The notes below the pieces were generated by a model that did not search any database, had not been told where the DNA came from, and saw only the letters and a program-made list of their open reading frames with translations. Positions 39,161 to 50,961 of a stretch of 64,000 nt of DNA are shown here, one piece after another. The stretch is from assembly GCF_003432075.1 (NCBI RefSeq), contig NZ_QWBU01000003.1, positions 186,001-250,000 on the forward strand, read 5' to 3'. Source of the DNA: Shinella sp. WSJ-2. GTDB taxonomy: Bacteria; Pseudomonadota; Alphaproteobacteria; Rhizobiales; Rhizobiaceae. Position 1 is the first letter of the stretch; each line of letters opens with the position of its first letter. The translations under genes and the position numbers were made by a program.

Positions 39161-39901
39161 TTAAACCAGGCTACCGAGCGGGATGAGCTCCTTCGCTCCC
39201 GCGCGCCATTCGTTCCCCTCCCAGTCGCCTAGCCAGCGGTCCACCCGCAGGCCGGCCTCGGCCATCAATGCTTCCAGCTCGGCTTTTTCCGGAAACGCGA
39301 TGCGCGAGGCGGCCGAGAGGCGCTTGCCCGTCGCCTGGATTTCATAGTGGGTGCCGTAGGTGACGATGCCTGTGGCAGGGTCTTCGCTGACATCGTTCCA
39401 GGCAGAGACGGCGCCGAAGCGCGGATGCTCGACGGTGCGCAGCGATTCCTGCGGCCCCCATTCCTCCCATTCGCGGCAGGCGGGATTGCGGCTGTCGAAG
39501 AGGAAGCGGCCGCGGGGGGCGAGATGGGCGGCGATGGTGGCGAGCGCCGCGCGGCGGTCCTCCGGCGTCAGGAAGACCTGGAAGGCGTGGCCGGTGAGAA
39601 GCACGAGATCGAAGCGGCGGCCAAGCCGCAGCGTGCGTGCATCGCCCTCGATGAATTCCGCCGTGCCCGGTTTGGCCCGTGCGATCTCCAGCATGGCGGG
39701 AGCCGGATCGACGCCGACGACCGTGCGCCCCTCCGCCAGCGCCACGGCAAGTTCACCGGTGCCGCAGCCGAGATCGAGCACGCTTGCGGCATCCTTGGCC
39801 AGCGACAGGCAATAGGCGAAATCGGGCGAGCGCGACCAGCCGTTTTCGAGATCGTAGAAATCGGCGAGTTCGGGGTCGTGATAGAGACGGTCTTCCTGCA
39901 T
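39161..39901 (-). CDS. Class I SAM-dependent methyltransferase
   Basis: A 246-residue methyltransferase. Motif I is VLDLGCGTGELA, motif post I VGVDPAPAML, and later FDLVLLTGHAFQVF. The C-terminal half is the usual substrate-binding part of methyltransferase type 11/25 proteins. ATG 39901 has GGAGG five bases upstream; the TTG 12 bases earlier overlaps that site. It is the only gene between convergent DMSP-lyase-like and a terminator. Substrate unknown. Confidence 0.87.
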   Translation of the reverse strand: MQEDRLYHDPELADFYDLENGWSRSPDFAYCLSLAKDAASVLDLGCGTGELAVALAEGRTVVGVDPAPAMLEIARAKPGTAEFIEGDARTLRLGRRFDLVLLTGHAFQVFLTPEDRRAALATIAAHLAPRGRFLFDSRNPACREWEEWGPQESLRTVEHPRFGAVSAWNDVSEDPATGIVTYGTHYEIQATGKRLSAASRIAFPEKAELEALMAEAGLRVDRWLGDWEGNEWRAGAKELIPLGSLV

Positions 39902-39918
39902 TGTGTCCTCCAAATGAA

Positions 39919-39944
39919 AAGGCCGCGCGTTTCCGCACGGCCTT
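39919..39944 (-). terminator. Terminator upstream of the methyltransferase gene
   Basis: An 11-bp stem with one mismatch (39919-39929 and 39934-39944, loop TTTC) is followed on the minus strand by TTTTCATTT. It ends the lipoprotein gene at 39969-40304. Confidence 0.78.
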
Positions 39945-39968
39945 GAAAGGGATCGATCGATGCGCCCG

Positions 39969-40304
39969 TTACTTGGCGGCGTCGAGAACCTTTTCGCAGT
40001 GCGATGGGCCGCCCTTCGGATCGGGACGATCGGCGACGGCGCGGATATTGTTGATCTTGTAGCTCTCGCTGACGGTCAGCTCGACCGTGCAGGACTTGCC
40101 CTTGGCAAAACCGCCGCGCCACTTGTAGACCGTCGAACCGCCCGAACCCGCGGCATCGGACTGCGGCGGGCCATAGGCCGCGAAGAAGGTGCCAGCGGCC
40201 TTGCCGTTCCAGCGGGCCTGCAGCGGATTGGACGCGACGGTGGCGGTGGTGCATCCGGCGAGGGCAAGCGCGACGCCTGCCAGAATTGCAATGCGGGAGT
40301 TCAT
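39969..40304 (-). CDS. Small lipoprotein
   Basis: A 111-residue protein with lipobox LAGC near residue 18 and the ordered core RWNGKAAGTFFAAYGPPQS, YKWRGGF and SCTVELTVSESYKI with two cysteines. It begins at ATG 40304 (AAGGA upstream) rather than at the frame's earlier ATG, which would give a non-conserved tail. A terminator follows. It is a recognisable rhizobial hypothetical lipoprotein of unknown role. Confidence 0.8.
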   Translation of the reverse strand: MNSRIAILAGVALALAGCTTATVASNPLQARWNGKAAGTFFAAYGPPQSDAAGSGGSTVYKWRGGFAKGKSCTVELTVSESYKINNIRAVADRPDPKGGPSHCEKVLDAAK

Positions 40305-40480
40305 AGTGCCAGTTCCTTGGACTTCGGTGCGGCCGTGTTGGGGCGACTCGAAAACGAGCCTCGATTCGCCATAGCGCAGCCCGTGCAAAAGGGGAATCGC
40401 TTGCCGTAAACTTTGTGATTGTCCCCGTCGAACGACTGGAAACCTTGCGGATTTGCAACAGTATGGCGAAAGGACGGCCC

Positions 40481-40882
40481 TTACGCCTGCTCGAACTCCA
40501 CCAGCGCGCCGTGGAAATCCTTGGGATGGGCAAAAAGCACCGGCTTGCCGTGGGCGCCGATCTTCGGCGTGCCGTCGCCGAGAATGCGGGCGCCCGTCGC
40601 TCGCACCGTATCGGCGACAGCGGCGATGTCGGGCACCTCGAAGCAGAGATGATGGATGCCGCCGGCCGGGTTTTTCTCGAGGAAGGCGGCAATCGGCGAG
40701 GCTTCGCCGAGCGGGTGGAGCAGTTCGATCTTTGTGTTGGGCAGTTCGACGAAGACGACAGTGACGCCGTGCTCGGGCAGGTCCTGTGGGGCGGAGACCT
40801 TCGCGCCGAGTTCGGCGTAGCGGTTCGCCGCCGCCGCCAGATCGGGCACGGCGATGGCGACGTGGTTGAGCGCTCCGAGCAT
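40481..40882 (-). CDS. mce: Methylmalonyl-CoA epimerase
   Basis: Converts (S)- to (R)-methylmalonyl-CoA. The 133-residue protein is a vicinal-oxygen-chelate fold: LNHVAIAVPDL, a metal-ligand His early in LNHVAIA, a second in GIHHLCFEVPD, and the ending FAHPKDFHGALVEFEQ. Start ATG 40882 has AAGGAG six bases upstream. It is the last gene of the pcc operon, ten bases after the mutase gene. All enzymes of the propionyl-CoA to succinyl-CoA route are thereby in one operon. Confidence 0.94.
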   Translation of the reverse strand: MLGALNHVAIAVPDLAAAANRYAELGAKVSAPQDLPEHGVTVVFVELPNTKIELLHPLGEASPIAAFLEKNPAGGIHHLCFEVPDIAAVADTVRATGARILGDGTPKIGAHGKPVLFAHPKDFHGALVEFEQA

Positions 40883-40892
40883 GGGCTTCTCC

Positions 40893-43018
40893 TTACTGGT
40901 TGCGGATCCGGCCTTCGACAAGGTCGAGCACGGCATTGGCCGCATCGAGCACATTGGTGCCGGGGCCGAAGACGGCGGCCACGCCGTTTTCGATGAGGAA
41001 ATCGTAGTCCTGCCGCGGAATGACGCCGCCGACCACCACGACGACGTTCTCCGCCCCGCGCTCGCGCAGCGATGCGACCAGCGCCGGCGCCAGCGTCTTG
41101 TGGCCAGCGGCGAGCGAGGACATGCCGACGACCTGCACCTTCTCGGCGACGGCAAGCTCCGCCGCCTCGTCGGGCGTCTGGAAGAGTGGCCCCATCAGCA
41201 CCTCGAAGCCAAGATCGCCGAAGGCTGAGGCGATCACCTTCGCCCCGCGGTCATGACCGTCCTGGCCGAGCTTGGCCACCATGATCTTCGGCCGCGCCTT
41301 GTGCGCAGCGATGCGGCCGGTGAGCGTCCTGAATTCCGGATCGTCGCCATAGGCGGGGCCGTAGATATCGCCCACCACCTCGGGCAGGGCCGCATGGTCG
41401 CCGAAGGCGCGGCGCATGGCATCGGAAATCTCGCCCACGGTGGCGCGCGCCCGTGCGGCGGCGACGGCGGCTTCGAGAAGATTGCCTTCGCCGGTCTTGG
41501 CGACGGTTTCCAGCGCGCCGAGCGCCGCGTCAACCGCCTTGCCGTCGCGGCGGCGGCGGATGTCCTCCAGCCGCTTGATTTGCGATGCGCGCACGGCGCT
41601 GTTGTCGATCTCCAGAATGTCGATCGGCTGCTCGTCCTCCAGCCGATATTTGTTGACCCCGACGACTACCTCGTCGCCGCGATCAACGGCGGCCTGCCGG
41701 CGGGTGGCGGCCTCCTCGATCAGGCGCTTCGGCAGTCCCTCGATGACGGCCTTCGTCATGCCGCCCAGCGCCTCGACTTCCTCGATCAGCGCCCAGGCCT
41801 TTTCCGCCAGCTCGCTGGTGAGGCTTTCGACATAGTAGGAGCCGGCGAGGGGATCGACGACCTTGGTCACGCCGGTCTCGTGCTGGAGGATCAGCTGCGT
41901 GTTGCGCGCGATCCGGGCGGAAAATTCCGTCGGCAGCGCGATCGCCTCGTCGAAGGAGTTGGTGTGCAGCGACTGCGTGCCACCGAGTGCGGCCGACATC
42001 GCCTCGAAGGCGGTGCGCACGATGTTGTTGTAGGGATCCTGTTCCTGCAGCGAGACGCCGGAGGTCTGGCAATGGGTGCGCAGCATGCGCGACGAGGCCT
42101 TCTTCGGCTGGAACTCGTCCATCACGCGGTCCCACAGCAGGCGGGCGGCGCGGAGCTTCGCCGCCTCCATGAAGAAGTTCATGCCGATCGCGAAGAAGAA
42201 AGAGAGGCGGCCGGCGAAATCGTCGACATTCAAACCCTTGTTTATGGCGGCGCGGACATATTCGCGCCCGTCGGCGATGGTGAAGGCGAGTTCCTGCACC
42301 AGCGTCGCGCCGGCCTCCTGCATGTGGTAGCCGGAGATCGAGATGGAGTTGAACTTCGGCATCTCGCGTGCCGTGTATTCGATGATGTCGGCGATGATCC
42401 GCATCGAGGGCTGCGGCGGGTAGATATAGGTGTTGCGGACCATGAACTCCTTGAGGATGTCGTTCTGGATGGTCCCGGACAGGTTTTCGCGCGCAACACC
42501 TTGCTCTTCGCCGGCGACGATGAAATTGGCGAGGATCGGGATGACCGCGCCGTTCATCGTCATGGAGACGGAGACCTTCTCCAGCGGAATGTTGGAGAAC
42601 AGGATCTTCATGTCCTCGACGCTGTCGATGGCCACTCCCGCCTTGCCGACATCGCCGACGACGCGCGGATGATCGCTGTCATAGCCGCGATGGGTGGCAA
42701 GGTCGAAGGCGACGGAGACGCCCTGCTGGCCGGCGGCGAGCGCCTTGCGGTAAAAGGCGTTGGAGGCCTCGGCCGTCGAGAAGCCGGCATATTGCCGGAT
42801 CGTCCAGGGGCGGCCGGCATACATGGTGGCGCGCGGTCCGCGCACGAAGGGGGCAAAGCCCGGCAGCGAGCCGAGATGGTCGATGCCGGCTACGTCGTCA
42901 GCAGTATAGACGGGCTTGACGGCGATGCCCTCAGGCGTCTGCCAGGTCAGCGTTTCCGGGCTGGCGCGCAGTTCCTTCTCGGCGAGCGCCTCCCAGTCCT
43001 TCAGCGTCTTGTCGGCCA

Positions 43019-43022
<4 letters not shown>
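40893..43022 (-). CDS. Methylmalonyl-CoA mutase
   Basis: A 709-residue single-chain, B12-dependent mutase that turns (R)-methylmalonyl-CoA into succinyl-CoA. The substrate barrel contains [17 protein letters not shown], and the C-terminal cobalamin-binding domain has [11 protein letters not shown] (DxHxxG). It overlaps the pccA stop by four bases (ATGA). In Sinorhizobium the equivalent gene is bhbA. A MeaB-type chaperone is not in this window. Confidence 0.96.
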
Positions 43023-45022
<2,000 letters not shown>

Positions 45023-45047
45023 TCTTTTAAGGCCTTTGTCGCGTCGC

Positions 45048-46580
45048 TCAGAGCGGGATCGTGTCGTGCTTCTTCCAGCGCGTTTCCACCTGCTTGCCGC
45101 GCAGCGAAGCGAAGGCGCGGGCGATGCGGCGGCGCGAGGAATGCGGCATGATCACCTCGTCGATGAAGCCGCGTTCGGCGGCGACGAAGGGATTGGCGAA
45201 GCGCTCTTCATATTCTTTCGTGCGGGCGGCGATCTTTTCCGGGTCGCCGAGTTCCGAGCGATAGAGGATTTCCGTGGCGCCTTTGGCGCCCATCACCGCG
45301 ATCTCGGCGGTCGGCCAGGCATAGTTGATGTCGGCGCCGATATGCTTGGAGGCCATGACGTCGTAGGCGCCGCCATAGGCCTTGCGGGTGATCAGCGTCA
45401 CCATCGGCACGGTGGCCTGGCTATAGGCGAAGAGCAGTTTTGCGCCGTGCTTGATGACGCCGCCATATTCCTGTGCTGTGCCCGGCAGGAAGCCCGGCAC
45501 GTCGACCAGCGTCAGGATCGGGATCGAGAAGGCATCGCAGAACCGCACGAAGCGGGCGGCCTTGCGCGAGCTGTCGATGTCGAGGCAGCCGGCCAGCACC
45601 ATCGGCTGGTTGGCGACGACGCCGACCGTCTCACCCTCGATGCGCACGAAACCGATGACGATGTTCTTGGCGAAGGCCTCCTGGATCTCGAAGAAATCGC
45701 CCTCGTCGGCAATCGCGGTGATCAGTTCCTTCATGTCGTAGGGCTTGTTGGAACTGTCGGGTATCAGCGTGTCGAGCCGTTCTTCCAGCCGCGCCGGGTC
45801 GTCGTGGAACGGCCGGAGCGGCGGCTTCTGGCGATTGTTGAGCGGCAGGAAATCGAACAGCGCGCGAACCTGCTCCAGCGCCTCGATGTCGTTTTCGTAG
45901 GCCCCGTCGGCGACGGAGGATTTTTGCGTGTGGGTGCGCGCGCCGCCCAGCTCTTCCGCCGTGACGATCTCGTTGGTCACGGTCTTCACCACGTCGGGAC
46001 CGGTGACGAACATGTAGGATGAGTCACGCACCATGAAGATGAAGTCGGTCATGGCGGGCGAATAGACCGCGCCGCCCGCGCAGGGACCCATGATCACGGA
46101 AATCTGTGGCACGACGCCGGATGCCTCCGCATTGCGCTTGAAGACCTCGGCATAGCCGGCCAGCGAATCCACGCCCTCCTGGATGCGCGCGCCGCCCGAG
46201 TCGTTGAGGCCGATCACCGGCGCACCGTTGCGGACGGCCATGTCCATGATCTTGCAGATCTTCCTGGCATGGGTCTCGGAGAGCGAGCCGCCGAGCACGG
46301 TAAAATCCTGGCTGAACACATAGACCTGCCGGCCGTTGATCGTGCCCCAGCCGGTGACGACGCCGTCGCCCGCGACCTTCTGCTCGGCCATGCCGAACTC
46401 GGTTGCCCGGTGGGTGACGTACATGTCGTATTCCTCGAAGGAACCCTCGTCGAGCAGCACGTCGAGGCGTTCGCGCGCCGTCAGCTTGCCCTTGGCATGC
46501 TGGGCATCGATGCGGCGCTGGCCGCCGCCGATCCGGGCCGCCTCGCGGCGGGCTTCGAGTTGGTCGAGAATTGCGTGCAT
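45048..46580 (-). CDS. pccB: Propionyl-CoA carboxylase beta subunit
   Basis: The 510-residue carboxyltransferase subunit transfers the carboxyl from biotin to propionyl-CoA. It has two crotonase-like halves; signature stretches are [29 protein letters not shown] and [18 protein letters not shown]. It is first of pccB-pccA-mcm-mce. A divergent ScfR/PccR regulator lies 147 bases upstream. Confidence 0.96.
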   Translation of the reverse strand: MHAILDQLEARREAARIGGGQRRIDAQHAKGKLTARERLDVLLDEGSFEEYDMYVTHRATEFGMAEQKVAGDGVVTGWGTINGRQVYVFSQDFTVLGGSLSETHARKICKIMDMAVRNGAPVIGLNDSGGARIQEGVDSLAGYAEVFKRNAEASGVVPQISVIMGPCAGGAVYSPAMTDFIFMVRDSSYMFVTGPDVVKTVTNEIVTAEELGGARTHTQKSSVADGAYENDIEALEQVRALFDFLPLNNRQKPPLRPFHDDPARLEERLDTLIPDSSNKPYDMKELITAIADEGDFFEIQEAFAKNIVIGFVRIEGETVGVVANQPMVLAGCLDIDSSRKAARFVRFCDAFSIPILTLVDVPGFLPGTAQEYGGVIKHGAKLLFAYSQATVPMVTLITRKAYGGAYDVMASKHIGADINYAWPTAEIAVMGAKGATEILYRSELGDPEKIAARTKEYEERFANPFVAAERGFIDEVIMPHSSRRRIARAFASLRGKQVETRWKKHDTIPL

Positions 46581-46697
46581 CGCTTCGTCCGTATCCGGTT
46601 CAACAGGGGGCGTGAAAAATGCCCCGATCGATCATGCTTAGGCCCAATGGCGGCAGAAATGAACACTTGATCGGGTGCACATGCAAGCGTTACACAT

Positions 46698-46727
46698 TTT
46701 GCAAATTAATTTTGCAAAGTTGCAAAC
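46698..46727. promoter_or_regulatory. TTTGCAAA operator-like cluster at the PccR start
   Basis: TTTGCAAA (46698-46705), TTTGCAAA (46711-46718) and TTGCAAA (46720-46726) lie in tandem just before the regulator's ATG. PccR-type regulators are reported to bind tandem TTTGCAAA sites; the spacing here (13 bases for the first pair) differs slightly from the remembered consensus. Confidence 0.62.
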
Positions 46728-48155
46728 ATGGCGGCGAACAAGCTCTATATCGGCAGACGGGTGCGCGACCTGCGCCAGGCAAACCGCGCTACACAGGCGC
46801 AATTCGCCGAACGCCTCGGCATTTCGGTCTCCTATCTCAACCAGATCGAAAACAACCAGCGCCCGGTTTCGGCCGGCGTGCTCGTGGCGCTCGCCGAGAA
46901 ATTCCGCATCGATCTCGCCGAACTCTCGGGCGGGGAGGGCGATCGGCTGGTTTCGGCGCTCTCGGAAACGCTGACGGACACGCTTTTCGACGGCTATTCG
47001 CCAAGCTTGCAGGAATTGAAGCTCGTTACCCAGAATGCGCCGGGTTTTGCGCATGCGCTGATCGCTGCACACCGCGCCTATCGCCACACATCCGAACAGC
47101 TCGCCAGCATCAACGACACGCTGGGCCGCAGCGCCGCCGCCGTAGAGGCGACGCCCTATGAGGAGGTGCGCGACTTCTTCCACTTCGTCGACAACTATAT
47201 CGGCGATCTGGACCTCCTGGCCGAAAAGCTGGCGGCGGAGATCGGCATCGGCGACGCCGATCCCGGGCCTGTCTTGTCCAGCTATCTCGAACGGCAATAT
47301 GGCGTGCGGATCACGCGCGCCGCGCAAAAAGACGATCTCGTGCGTGCCTATGATCCCAAAGCGCGGCTGCTCACGCTGAATTCCTATCTGCCCGCGCCGA
47401 CGCGCCATTTCCAGATCGCGCTGCAGATCGCCCAGCTCCATGCAGAAACCATCGTTGATCGGGTTGCCGGCAGTGCCGGTTTCCGGACGGCCGAAGCCTA
47501 CGAGATTTGCCGCATCGGCCTGCACAATTACTTCGCCGGGGCGTTGCTCCTGCCGTATCGCAAGTTCATGGAGGCGGCGCGCGAGGTGCGCCACGATCTC
47601 GACCTGCTCTCCGCCCGTTTCGGCGCGAGCCTCGAACAGGTCTGTCACCGGCTCTCGACGCTGCAACGCCCCGGCCAAAAAGGCGTCCCGATCTTCTTCG
47701 CCCGCATCGACCGGGCCGGCAACATCACCAAGCGCCACAGCGCGACCCGCCTGCAATTCGCCCGCTTCGGCGCGGCCTGTCCGCTGTGGAATGCCCACCA
47801 GGCTTTCGAGAGCCCGGGCCGGATATCCCGGCAGCTCGCCGAGACGCCGGATGGTGCGCGTTATCTCTGTCTCTCCATGCAGGTCTCGCGCGGCGGCCGT
47901 GGCTTTCGCCAGCCGCAGCAGCACTATGCGCTGGCATTGGGTTGCGAGATCTCCTACGCCGAAAACTTCGTCTATGCTGACGACATGGATCTCAGCAATG
48001 CGGACGCCTACGACCCGATCGGCATTTCCTGCCGCATCTGCGAGCGCACCCAATGCGCCAGCCGCGCCGTGCCGCCGCTCAAGGGCCATCTGGTGATCGA
48101 ACACAACATGCGCCGTACGATCCCCTACTCAATCCGGCCGATGGGGGATGAGTGA
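46728..48155 (+). CDS. XRE-family short-chain fatty acyl-CoA regulator (ScfR/PccR type)
   Basis: A 475-residue regulator. The N-terminal HTH (about 8-62) reads GRRVRDLRQANRATQAQFAERLG and SYLNQIENNQRP; the centre is an ImmA/IrrE-like region with a degenerate HFQIALQIAQLHAE; the C-terminal DUF2083-type part ends with CRICERTQCASRAVPPL. In Rhodobacter, PccR senses propionyl-CoA-related signals and controls pccB. Divergent transcription from pccB fits. No SD precedes the ATG; TTGCAAA sits there instead. Confidence 0.9.
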   Translation: MAANKLYIGRRVRDLRQANRATQAQFAERLGISVSYLNQIENNQRPVSAGVLVALAEKFRIDLAELSGGEGDRLVSALSETLTDTLFDGYSPSLQELKLVTQNAPGFAHALIAAHRAYRHTSEQLASINDTLGRSAAAVEATPYEEVRDFFHFVDNYIGDLDLLAEKLAAEIGIGDADPGPVLSSYLERQYGVRITRAAQKDDLVRAYDPKARLLTLNSYLPAPTRHFQIALQIAQLHAETIVDRVAGSAGFRTAEAYEICRIGLHNYFAGALLLPYRKFMEAAREVRHDLDLLSARFGASLEQVCHRLSTLQRPGQKGVPIFFARIDRAGNITKRHSATRLQFARFGAACPLWNAHQAFESPGRISRQLAETPDGARYLCLSMQVSRGGRGFRQPQQHYALALGCEISYAENFVYADDMDLSNADAYDPIGISCRICERTQCASRAVPPLKGHLVIEHNMRRTIPYSIRPMGDE

Positions 48156-48276
48156 GCGGCTAAACCGGTTGCAAGCGAGCAAGAGACGGCACCGGTGGTA
48201 TCGTGTCGTTCAAGCAAGGTACCGTAAGGGAGAGTTCGGGAAAGTGTCAAAGCCATGAAGAACGAGGCTTTTAAGC

Positions 48277-48353
48277 TGGTCGGAGTGGAGTGATTCGAAC
48301 ACTCGACCCCCACGTCCCGAACGTGGTGCGCTACCAGACTGCGCTACACTCCG
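48277..48353 (-). tRNA. tRNA-Pro (CGG)
   Basis: On the minus strand the acceptor arm CGGAGTG pairs with CACTCCG, discriminator A and encoded CCA follow. The anticodon arm CCACG-TTCGGGA-CGTGG carries CGG, and the T arm has GTTCGAATC. Length 77 bases including CCA. Confidence 0.95.
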
Positions 48354-48467
48354 TGACCAGCGGCGCCTCTATAGAACAGGGTTTTGCCTTCGACAAGCGC
48401 AAAATATCAAAAAAATTCGCGATCTTGGGGAAAGTGCTGGTGCGCCGGGAAATTTTTCGTGCCGGGT

Positions 48468-48492
48468 GGAACCGCTTTGACGTTTCGCCGTT
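48468..48492 (+). promoter_or_regulatory. Candidate EcfG-type promoter of mgtC
   Basis: GGAAC (48468-48472), 16 bases, then CGTT (48489-48492). The gene's ATG is at 48502, so the transcript would start only a few bases before it. Confidence 0.5.
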
Positions 48493-48501
48493 TGCCAGCG
48501 C

Positions 48502-49005
48502 ATGGAACAGATCACCGCCGAGCTCTTCGGAAAAACCGAAATTCCTTATCCGGTCATGCTCTTGCGCATGACCGGGGCCATCATCGTCGGGGCCATCATC
48601 GGCGCGGAGCGGGAGTATCGGGATCAGGCGGCGGGCCTGCGCACCCATATCCTCGTGGCGCTGGCGGCCTGCGTTTTCGCGCTGCTTTCCATCGAAAGCG
48701 TGCATATGGCCGGTTTTGCCGACGAGCAGGTGCGCATCGATCCCCTGCGTGTCATCGAAGCCGTGACCTCCGGTGTGGCGTTTCTCGCCGCCGGCATGAT
48801 CGTGTTTTCGCGCGGCGAGGTGCGAGGGCTGACAACGGGCGCGGGCATGTGGCTTGCCGGCGCGGTCGGGCTTGCGGTCGGGCTCGGCTACTGGTTCGTC
48901 GCGGTGTTTGCGACGCTGGCCTGCTTTATCGTGTTGTTCATTCTCGGAAAAATCCGGTTTGCCAAGCCGAGTTGCCATGAAAAGCACGCGGATAAACCTG
49001 AGTGA
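48502..49005 (+). CDS. MgtC/SapB family membrane protein
   Basis: A 167-residue protein with four or five hydrophobic helices. The family pattern is GAIIGAEREYRDQAAGLRTHILVALAACVFALLS and LRVIEAVTSGVAFLAAGMI, followed by GLTTGAGMWLAGAVGLAVG. MgtC proteins affect magnesium limitation, phosphate balance or ATP synthase in pathogens; the role here is unknown. No SD precedes ATG 48502; a start at a later ATG (48556) is possible. An EcfG-type element abuts it. Confidence 0.86.
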   Translation: MEQITAELFGKTEIPYPVMLLRMTGAIIVGAIIGAEREYRDQAAGLRTHILVALAACVFALLSIESVHMAGFADEQVRIDPLRVIEAVTSGVAFLAAGMIVFSRGEVRGLTTGAGMWLAGAVGLAVGLGYWFVAVFATLACFIVLFILGKIRFAKPSCHEKHADKPE

Positions 49006-49083
49006 CCTGAGCCGGCCCCTGCATCGCTGATCGAAATTCTGTTGCTTTACGAATAAATCGCGCCCTATACCGTCTTTCATCAA

Positions 49084-49117
49084 AGCCGCGCGTTAAACGT
49101 GCGCGCGGCTCCGTTTT
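49084..49117 (+). terminator. Hairpin upstream of the type I secretion genes
   Basis: A perfect 9-bp stem (AGCCGCGCG at 49084-49092 and CGCGCGGCT at 49102-49110) is followed by CCGTTTT. It may terminate mgtC or attenuate the exporter operon. Confidence 0.55.
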
Positions 49118-49214
49118 CTGCCGAGTGTGGCGGAGCGGTCGAGGGGCCATCGCCGTTCGGACAAAGGCCTGATACGGCCGAACCTCCGGCGTCGAACTTT
49201 AAAGAGATATTCCC

Positions 49215-50951
49215 ATGCGATCATCGGGCAAGTCCGGTGTGGACGAACTCAGAGCCGTGCTGAAGGCGAGCGCCGCAGGCTTTCTCGCCATCGGTCTATT
49301 CAGCTTCTTCGTGAACCTGCTCGTCCTGACCGGGCCGCTCTTCATGTTGCAGATCTACGACCGGGTGCTCGCTTCCCGCTCGGAGGCGACGCTGGTGGCG
49401 CTGACCGGCCTCATCATCGGGCTCTATCTCATTATGGGCGTGCTCGACCATCTGCGCAGCCGCATCGCAGCCCGCATCGGCGCGCGTTTTCAGGCCCGCT
49501 TCGACAAGCGTGTTTTCAACGCCGTGCTCGATCGCACCGCGCTGCACGCGCAGGGTGTTTCGACCGTCACCGGCATGCGCGATCTCGACGCCATCCAAAA
49601 GGTGTTGTCTTCGCCCGCCGTCTTCACGGCCTTCGACATCCCGTGGACACCGCTCTTCATCTTCGTCATTTTCACCTTCCATCCTTGGATGGGCATGCTC
49701 GGCGTCGTCGGCGGCCTCATCCTCGTGGCGCTCACCTGGCTCAACCAGAACGGCACGAAGGAAGACCAGGAGCGGGCGATGATCGCCGGCCGCCAGTCCG
49801 ACGAAATGACCCAGACTTTGCAGAAGGAAAGCGACACGGTTCGCGCGCTGGGCATGCGCCGCTCCGTCGCCAGCCGCTGGCAGCTTTTGCGCGACAAGGC
49901 GCTGGAAGCCAACATCCACTATTCCGACAGCAACGGCTTCTACTCGATCGCTTCGAAGACCTTCCGCGTCTTCCTTCAGTCGGCGATCCTGGCGCTCGGC
50001 GCCTGGCTGGTGCTGAAGAACGAGATCACTGCCGGTGCGATGATCGCAAGCTCCATCATCATCGGCCGCGCGCTGGCCCCCATCGAGGGTGCTATCGGTC
50101 AGTGGGCGCTCATCCAGCGCGCCGTGCAGGGCTGGCGCCAACTTTCGGAGCTTCTGGGCCGTGTGCCGGAAGAGGATGCGCGCACTGCGCTGCCCAAGCC
50201 GCGCGCCATTCTCGATGTCGAGCAGGTCACGGTCGTGCCGCCGGGTGAGAAGGTCGCGACGGTGCGCATGCTGAGCCTCGAACTTCGCCCCGGCCAGGCG
50301 CTCGGCGTCATCGGCCAGAGCGCGTCGGGCAAGTCGACGCTGGCGCGCGTGCTGACCGGCATCTGGCCGCCCGCCGGCGGCAAGGTGCGCCTCGACGGCG
50401 CCTCGCTGGAGCAATACGGCACGGACGGTCTTGCCGACCATGTCGGCTACCTGCCGCAGGATGTCGTGCTGTTCGAAGGCACGATTGCCGAAAACATCGC
50501 CCGGATGGCACTCGATCCCGATCCGATGAAGGTGGTGGAAGCGGCCAAGAAGGCCGGTGCGCATGACATGATCCTGCGCCTGCCCGATGGCTACGACACC
50601 AAGTTGCCAGCCATGGGCGGCCGTCTCTCGGGCGGCCAGAAGCAGCGCGTCGGCCTCGCCCGCGCGCTCTATGGCGATCCTGTTCTGTTGGTGCTCGACG
50701 AGCCGAACTCCAATCTCGACGCCGAGGGCTCGATGGCACTCAATCTCGCCATCCGCAACATGAAGGCCGAGGGCAAGTCGATCGTCATCATGGCGCATCG
50801 CCCGGCGGCCATCGAAGAGTGCGAACTCATCCTCATCATGGAAAACGGCCAGCGCCTGGCCTTCGGTCCGCGCGACGACGTTCTGCGCGCGCATCTGCGC
50901 AACCACACGCAGGTCGTGGCCGGCACGGGCACCGGCGGCAGCAACAAGTAA
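49215..50951 (+). CDS. Type I secretion ABC transporter ATPase/permease
   Basis: A 578-residue fused membrane and ATPase protein of the PrsD/HlyB-like exporter type without a peptidase domain. The membrane part (about 1-310) contains four to six helices; the ATPase has Walker A GQSASGKSTL, signature LSGGQKQRVGLARA and Walker B VLLVLDEPNSNLD. Rhizobial PrsD-PrsE exports RTX proteins such as glycanases and adhesins. It is ten bases from the adaptor gene. Related HasD exports HasA, which bears on the HasA-like RTX gene at 56599. Confidence 0.92.
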   Translation: MRSSGKSGVDELRAVLKASAAGFLAIGLFSFFVNLLVLTGPLFMLQIYDRVLASRSEATLVALTGLIIGLYLIMGVLDHLRSRIAARIGARFQARFDKRVFNAVLDRTALHAQGVSTVTGMRDLDAIQKVLSSPAVFTAFDIPWTPLFIFVIFTFHPWMGMLGVVGGLILVALTWLNQNGTKEDQERAMIAGRQSDEMTQTLQKESDTVRALGMRRSVASRWQLLRDKALEANIHYSDSNGFYSIASKTFRVFLQSAILALGAWLVLKNEITAGAMIASSIIIGRALAPIEGAIGQWALIQRAVQGWRQLSELLGRVPEEDARTALPKPRAILDVEQVTVVPPGEKVATVRMLSLELRPGQALGVIGQSASGKSTLARVLTGIWPPAGGKVRLDGASLEQYGTDGLADHVGYLPQDVVLFEGTIAENIARMALDPDPMKVVEAAKKAGAHDMILRLPDGYDTKLPAMGGRLSGGQKQRVGLARALYGDPVLLVLDEPNSNLDAEGSMALNLAIRNMKAEGKSIVIMAHRPAAIEECELILIMENGQRLAFGPRDDVLRAHLRNHTQVVAGTGTGGSNK

Positions 50952-50961
50952 GGACAGGACC

